From contig DATAIT010000098.1 in assembly GCA_036262515.1 (NCBI GenBank), positions 1-64,000 on the forward strand: 64,000 nt of DNA, given 5' to 3'. The notes under the pieces were generated by a model. It saw only the letters and a list, made by a program, of their open reading frames with translations. It was not told the DNA's origin and did not search any database. This stretch comes from Acidimicrobiales bacterium. GTDB taxonomy: Bacteria > Actinomycetota > Acidimicrobiia > Acidimicrobiales > GCA-2861595. The translations under genes and the position numbers were made by a program. This document shows, piece by piece, positions 59,929-64,000 of this stretch (its first letter is position 1; each line of letters starts with the position of its first letter).

Positions 59929-61398
59929 CTAGAGGGGCGTGTTGGCGTGGCGGCGGCGGGGCAGGCGCTCACGCTTGGTCCGCAGGGCGGCGAGGGCGGC
60001 GCCGACCGCCCGCCGGGTGTCACCGGGCTCGACGACGTCGTCCACGAAGCCGCGCTCGGCGGCGACCAGCGACGAGCAGTAGTTGGCCGCGTAGTCGGCC
60101 TCGAGAGCGGCGCGCTCCCGTTCGCGCTCGGCTTCGGAGTCGAGGGCGGCCAGGCGGCGGCCGTGCAAAACGCTGACGGCGCCGGCCGGGCCCATGACCG
60201 CCACCTCTGCGCCCGGCCAGGCCAGGCTGACGTCGCCGCCGAGGCCACGGGAGTCCATGACGATGTAGGCCCCGCCGTAGGCCTTCCGCAGCACCACCGA
60301 CACGCGGGGGACGGTGGCCGCCGCGTACGCGTGCACGAGCTCGGCGCCGTGGCGGATCATGCCCCGCCACTCAACCTCCTTGCCCGGCTGGAACCCGGGC
60401 GTGTCGACGAAGGTCACGAGCGGGACGTTGAACGCATCGCAGAGCTGGACGAACCGGGCCGCCTTCCGGGAGGCGTCGATGTCGATGGTGCCGGCCATCA
60501 CCGACGGCTGGTTGGCTACCACGCCGACGGGCAGCCCGGCGATGGTGGCCAGCCCGGTGACCATGCTGGGCGCGTGCAGGCGGCGGACCTCGAGGAACGA
60601 GTGCTCGTCGACGACGTCCTCGACCACCGCCCGCACGTCGTAGGAGGCCGTGGGGCGCTCCGGCACCACGGCGGCGGCGGCGGTGGTCTCCCGGTCGACG
60701 GGATCGGTCACCCATCGGGCGGGAGGTTCCTCGCTGTTGTTGGGCGGCAGGTAGGCCAGGTAGTCGAGCACGGCACCGAGGGCGTCGTCCTCGTCGCCCG
60801 CCTCCGCCCAGGCCACGCCCGTACGCACGGCGTGCACCGACGGGCCACCGAGGGCGTCGTGGGTGACGTCCTGGCCGGTGAAGCCGTGCACCACGGCGGG
60901 ACCGCTCACGTACGCGTAGGAGTCCCTGGTGACGACGACCACGTCGGCCAGCCCCAGGAGCAAGGCCGGCCCGGCGAGGCACGGCCCGCTCACGACCATG
61001 GCCACCGGGACGACGCCAGAGGCGGCCGTGAGCGCCCGCGCCACCCGGCCCCAGGCCTGGAGGGAGGCGATGCCGTGGCTCACGTCGGCGCCGGAGGTGG
61101 CGAGGAGGCCGATGACGGGCACGCCCAGCTCGGCGGCGGTGCTCACCACCCGAGCGACCGTCTCCCCCTCGGCCGGGCCGATGGCGCCCCTGTGCTCGCC
61201 GCCGCCCAGGCGGAACAGGCCCACGGGGCGACCGTCGAGCTCGGTGAGCTCGGCCAGGGCGGCGGCCGAACGCCGCCGGGCCAGCGGGACCGGGCGGCCG
61301 TGCTCGTGGGATCCGCCGGGAAGGTCCCCCGGCCCGGGCACCTCGTCGTCGGGCGCAGGCCAGCCCGTGGCCGGGCCCGCTCCGGGCGCCTGCGTCAC
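59929..61398 (-). CDS. accD: Acyl-CoA carboxylase carboxyltransferase subunit (AccD/PccB-like)
   Basis: 489 aa. The two crotonase-like halves are visible, with GLLATSGADVSHGI and SGPCLAGPALLLGLAD in the first and TFVDTPGFQPGKEVEWRGM and RKAYGGAYIVMDSRGLGGD in the second. It transfers CO2 from biotin to acetyl- or propionyl-CoA. It lies inside the fatty-acid operon, so malonyl-CoA supply is the likely role. The N-terminus is shorter than PccB/AccD5 (about 510-540 aa) and lacks the zinc finger of E. coli AccD. The GTG overlaps the fabF stop. No biotin carboxylase or BCCP gene is in the window. Confidence 0.9.
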   Translation of the reverse strand: MTQAPGAGPATGWPAPDDEVPGPGDLPGGSHEHGRPVPLARRRSAAALAELTELDGRPVGLFRLGGGEHRGAIGPAEGETVARVVSTAAELGVPVIGLLATSGADVSHGIASLQAWGRVARALTAASGVVPVAMVVSGPCLAGPALLLGLADVVVVTRDSYAYVSGPAVVHGFTGQDVTHDALGGPSVHAVRTGVAWAEAGDEDDALGAVLDYLAYLPPNNSEEPPARWVTDPVDRETTAAAAVVPERPTASYDVRAVVEDVVDEHSFLEVRRLHAPSMVTGLATIAGLPVGVVANQPSVMAGTIDIDASRKAARFVQLCDAFNVPLVTFVDTPGFQPGKEVEWRGMIRHGAELVHAYAAATVPRVSVVLRKAYGGAYIVMDSRGLGGDVSLAWPGAEVAVMGPAGAVSVLHGRRLAALDSEAERERERAALEADYAANYCSSLVAAERGFVDDVVEPGDTRRAVGAALAALRTKRERLPRRRHANTPL

Positions 61399-62645
61399 CC
61401 CTGCTCGGTCGCCCGCAGGACCAGGGTGGCGTTGTGGCCGCCGAACCCGAACGAGTTCGACAACACCGGGCCGGTGGCGGCGCGGGGGGAACCCGACACG
61501 ACGTCGACGGTGACCGCGGGGTCGGTGCGCTCGTGGTTGGCGGTGGGAGGCACCAGGCCGTCGCGCGACGCCAGGATGGCAGCCACCGCCTCGACGGCGC
61601 CGGCGGCACCGATGAGGTGGCCGGTGACGCCCTTGGTGGAGGTGACGGGCGGAGGGTTGCCGGCGAACACCTTGACGAGGGCCTCGGCCTCGGCCGCGTC
61701 GTTGAGCGGCGTCGAGGTGCCGTGGGCGTTCACGTGGCCGATGTCGACCCCGCCCACCCCCGCGTCCTCCAAAGCCAGCTCCATGCACGCCACTGCGCCG
61801 CTGCCGTCGGGCGACGGCGCGGTGATGTGGTGGGCGTCCGAGTTCCGCCCGTAGCCCAGGATCTCGCCGTAGATGCGCGCGCCGCGGGCCTCGGCCCGGT
61901 CCCAGCGCTCGAGCACCAGGAATCCGGCGCCCTCCCCCATCACGAACCCGTCGCGCTCGGGGTCGAACGGCCGCGACGCCCGGGCCGGGTCGTCGGTGCG
62001 GGAGCTGAGGGCGCCCATGCGGGCGAAGGCGGCCATGGCGATCGGCGTGACGGCGGCCTCGGCGCCGCCGGCCAGGACGACGTCGGCCGAGCCGTCTCGG
62101 ATGAAGCGGGTGGCCTCGCCCACGGCGTGGGTGCCGGCCGCGCAGGCGGTGGTGATGCAGATGTTGGGGCCTTTCCACCCATGGCGCATGGCGATGAGGC
62201 CGGCCGTGGCGTTGGCCATCATCATCGGCACGAGGAACGGGCTGACCCGGGTGGGCCCCCGCTCGAAGAGGACCTTCTCCTCCTCCTCCTGCGTCCACAG
62301 GCCGCCGACGCCGGTGCCGGCGACGACGCCGCAGCGACCGGGATCGGCGCCGATGTCACCGGCGTCGACGAGGGCGTCGGTGGCGGCGGCGAAGCCGAGC
62401 TGGGTCACGCGGTCGGCCCGGCGGGCCTCCTTGTGGCCCAGGTAGGCGCCCGGGTCGAAGTCGGGGACCTCGCAGGCGAAGCCCACCGGGAGCACGGATC
62501 CGTCGAACCTGGTGATGGGCGCGGCCGTGGGCCTGCCCTCCAGCAGGGTCGACCAGAACGTCGCCAGGTCGGACCCGGCCGGCGTCTTCACGCCCAGGCC
62601 GGTGACCGCCACCCGGGGCCGGCCGCGGTGGTCGGTCGAGCTCAT
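61395..62645 (-). CDS. fabF: 3-oxoacyl-ACP synthase II (KAS II)
   Basis: 416 aa condensing enzyme that elongates acyl-ACP with malonyl-ACP. The catalytic triad is complete: Cys168 in TTACAAGTHAVG, His in VNAHGTSTPLNDAAE and His in GVTGHLIGAAG. GFGGHNATLV at the C-terminus is the usual end block. The start ATG is preceded by the acpP stop 25 bases upstream. It sits between acpP and accD in the operon. Confidence 0.96.
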   Translation of the reverse strand: MSSTDHRGRPRVAVTGLGVKTPAGSDLATFWSTLLEGRPTAAPITRFDGSVLPVGFACEVPDFDPGAYLGHKEARRADRVTQLGFAAATDALVDAGDIGADPGRCGVVAGTGVGGLWTQEEEEKVLFERGPTRVSPFLVPMMMANATAGLIAMRHGWKGPNICITTACAAGTHAVGEATRFIRDGSADVVLAGGAEAAVTPIAMAAFARMGALSSRTDDPARASRPFDPERDGFVMGEGAGFLVLERWDRAEARGARIYGEILGYGRNSDAHHITAPSPDGSGAVACMELALEDAGVGGVDIGHVNAHGTSTPLNDAAEAEALVKVFAGNPPPVTSTKGVTGHLIGAAGAVEAVAAILASRDGLVPPTANHERTDPAVTVDVVSGSPRAATGPVLSNSFGFGGHNATLVLRATEQG

Positions 62646-62670
62646 CGGCGTCCTCCCCGTCCTCCTGCCA

Positions 62671-62922
62671 TCAGGTGCCGACGGGGAGCTTGCCCAGCAC
62701 CACGTCGACCGCCTGGCCCACGGTGGTGATGTCGCCCAGCTCCTCCTCCGGGATGGTGACCTCGAACCGCTCCTCGAGCGCCATCACCAGCTCGACCAGG
62801 TCGAGGCTGTCGGCCTCCAGGTCGTCCTTGAACCGGGACTCCTCGGCCACCGTGTCGGCATCGACTCCCAGCACCTCGACGGCGGCCTCCCGCACCGCTG
62901 CCAGCACCTCGGTTCGCTCCAT
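62671..62922 (-). CDS. acpP: Acyl carrier protein
   Basis: 83 aa four-helix carrier. Ser39 in ADSLDLVEL is the phosphopantetheine site. The acidic composition (many Glu and Asp) and the length are normal. It carries growing acyl chains between the FabH, FabG, FabF and FabI enzymes encoded around it. The ATG at 62922 has GGAGTGGAGC just upstream. Confidence 0.96.
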   Translation of the reverse strand: MERTEVLAAVREAAVEVLGVDADTVAEESRFKDDLEADSLDLVELVMALEERFEVTIPEEELGDITTVGQAVDVVLGKLPVGT

Positions 62923-62998
62923 GCTCCACTCCTTCAGGTCGTGCGGCCGGTCGCCGGCCGCCAGCTCGGACTCGATCTCATCTGCATTCCATCAGGGG

Positions 62999-63784
62999 TC
63001 AGTGCCCCATGCCCAAGCCGCCGTCCACGGGCACCACGGCGCCCGTGACATAGCCCGCCGCCGGCGAGCACAAGAAGGCCACCACCGCCCCCACCTCCGC
63101 GGGCGTCCCCATTCTCCCAAGCGGGACGGCTGCCGTCATCTCCGCCCGGCGCTCGTCGCTGACGGCGTCGATCATGGCGGTGGCGATCGGGCCGGGGGCG
63201 ACGAGGTTCACCGTGATGTTGCGCGACCCCAGCTCGCGGGCCAGCGACCGCGTGAGGCCGATCAACCCGGCCTTGGTGGCGGCGTAGTTCGCCTGCCCCC
63301 CGGCGCCGGTGGAACCGACGACCGAACCCATGTTGACGATGCGGCCCCAGCGCCGGCGCACCATGCCCGGCACCGCCCGCCGGCAGACGTGAAAGGCTCC
63401 GTCGAGGTTGGTGGCGACCACCCGCGACCACTGCTCGGCGCTCATGCGCATGAGCAATCCGTCGGCCGTGACGCCGGCGTTGTTCACCAGCACCTCCACC
63501 GGCCCGAGCGTCTGCTCGACCTCCGCGAAGGCGGCCTCGACGGCGGCGGGATCCGTGACGTCGATGCGCACGGCCGTTCCCCCCACGCCCGCCGCGGTCT
63601 TCTCGGCCGCCTCCCGGTTCCCGCCGTAGCCCACGGCCACCCGATGGCCGGCGGCGGCCAGCGCCTCGGCCGTGGCATGCCCGATACCACCCGAGCCACC
63701 CGTGACCAGGGCTACCCGCCCACCCTCGTCCGCCGGTCCCTGCGCCCCCTGGGTGGAGGCCTCGGTCGCGCCCGCGTCGGTCAT
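62999..63784 (-). CDS. fabG: 3-oxoacyl-ACP reductase
   Basis: 261 aa short-chain dehydrogenase. The NADPH motif [11 protein letters not shown] begins near residue 27, and the catalytic Ser, Tyr and Lys are in GSVVGSTG and NYAATKAG (Y-x3-K). It reduces 3-ketoacyl-ACP in fatty-acid elongation. An N-terminal extension of about 20 residues ([20 protein letters not shown]) precedes the fold. The ATG at 63784 overlaps the fabH stop (ATGA). A longer frame further upstream would intrude into fabH and is rejected. Confidence 0.95.
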   Translation of the reverse strand: MTDAGATEASTQGAQGPADEGGRVALVTGGSGGIGHATAEALAAAGHRVAVGYGGNREAAEKTAAGVGGTAVRIDVTDPAAVEAAFAEVEQTLGPVEVLVNNAGVTADGLLMRMSAEQWSRVVATNLDGAFHVCRRAVPGMVRRRWGRIVNMGSVVGSTGAGGQANYAATKAGLIGLTRSLARELGSRNITVNLVAPGPIATAMIDAVSDERRAEMTAAVPLGRMGTPAEVGAVVAFLCSPAAGYVTGAVVPVDGGLGMGH

Positions 63785-64000
63785 GCCGGCTCGCCGTCCC
63801 AGCGCAGCACGGCGCTGGCCCACGTCATCCCGGCGCCGAACCCCGACAGCAGGACCACCGATCCGGGCTGCAGGCGGCCCGCCTCCGCCGCTTCGGCCAG
63901 CGCCATCGGGATCGACGCGGCCGACGTGTTGCCGTAGCGGTCCAGGTTCACGACCGCCCGCTCCATGGGGATGCCCAGGCGCGAGCAGCTCGCCTCGATG
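63781..64000 (-). CDS. fabH: 3-oxoacyl-ACP synthase III (C-terminal part)
   Basis: The gene enters from beyond the right edge; the last 72 codons are visible. [20 protein letters not shown] is the typical FabH C-terminal block, with the catalytic Asn in RYGNTS. It ends [13 protein letters not shown], also typical. FabH starts fatty-acid synthesis by joining acyl-CoA with malonyl-ACP and would be an early gene of the minus-strand operon fabH-fabG-acpP-fabF-accD-fabI. The N-terminal Cys and His residues lie outside the window. Confidence 0.93.
   Translation of the reverse strand, partial: IEASCSRLGIPMERAVVNLDRYGNTSAASIPMALAEAAEAGRLQPGSVVLLSGFGAGMTWASAVLRWDGEPA

Noticed and set aside
59929-62298. 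789-codon frame containing accD
   Set aside because: The first 300 codons overlap fabF out of frame; accD starts at 61398.
1-64000. tRNA, rRNA, insertion sequences, prophage
   Set aside because: No cloverleaf-like segment, transposase, integrase or terminal repeat pair was found on reading either strand; a tRNA scan could still find one I missed.

Overview
The window is very GC-rich (about 70% or more) and packed with genes on both strands. No stretch over 300 bases lacks a gene, and I see no rRNA, tRNA, CRISPR array, insertion sequence or prophage. The content points to an actinobacterium: a cytochrome bcc-aa3 respiratory branch (QcrCAB with CtaC/D/E/F), heterodimeric lycopene cyclase CrtYc/CrtYd, a B. 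subtilis-type ferrochelatase, an Lsr2-type DNA-binding domain, bacterial Ku/LigD-type end joining and a WhiG/FliA-type sigma factor. I infer a lineage such as Acidimicrobiia rather than Mycobacteriales or Streptomyces, but this rests on overall impression, not on a marker gene.

Layout. 1-5738 (minus): partial AcuC-like deacetylase, CorA, UppP, the TldE/TldD pair and a lipoprotein. 5780-9136: YbhN-like membrane protein, PAP2-family enzyme, a small HExxH protein and a polyprenyl diphosphate synthase. 9187-11429: stand-alone LigD-type polymerase and a membrane-anchored HExxH protein. 11494-16949: carotenoid genes crtI-crtB-crtQ-like-crtO-like (plus), facing crtYc-crtYd-crtZ-like (minus). 16948-25960: YjbQ, DXS, a secreted subtilase, a YedK/HMCES protein, an ABC1 kinase, a phosphoribulokinase-family protein and a MerR regulator. 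25970-28651: methyltransferase and a GH15 enzyme. 28771-36150: ctaC-ctaD-ctaF (plus), convergent with ctaE-qcrC-qcrA-qcrB (minus), then ctaG. 36241-39623: PAP2 phosphatase, rhodanese, a FlgN-like protein, a LuxR-type regulator with a degenerate receiver, and a divergent FliA/WhiG-like sigma factor. 39682-45847: RidA, HelD-like helicase and the heme genes hemE-hemH-hemY. 45928-50534: a repeat-rich membrane protein, a two-component system and a DUF4173-like membrane protein. 50603-56071: an ERCC4-nuclease/Lsr2 fusion divergent from ligase-Ku-polymerase end-joining genes, then an Lnt-like protein. 56182-59088: LysE exporter, Ser/Thr kinase and GtrA protein. 59144-64000 (minus): the type II fatty-acid operon fabH-fabG-acpP-fabF-accD-fabI.

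Expression architecture. Genes inside operons usually overlap by 1-4 bases (GTGA or ATGA). Genes at the head of transcription units often carry a TANNNT -10 hexamer 5-10 bases before the start codon, which implies leaderless transcripts. Several convergent gene pairs end in shared hairpins that include the stop codons.

Isoprenoid supply (DXS, polyprenyl synthase, UppP) and carotenoid tailoring lie close together. So do heme synthesis and the heme-requiring oxidase genes. Most likely to repay follow-up are the ERCC4-Lsr2 fusion beside the dispersed end-joining genes, the carotenoid set that mixes staphyloxanthin-type tailoring with C40 cyclases and is bracketed by two palindromes, and the degenerate-receiver/FlgN/sigma module.
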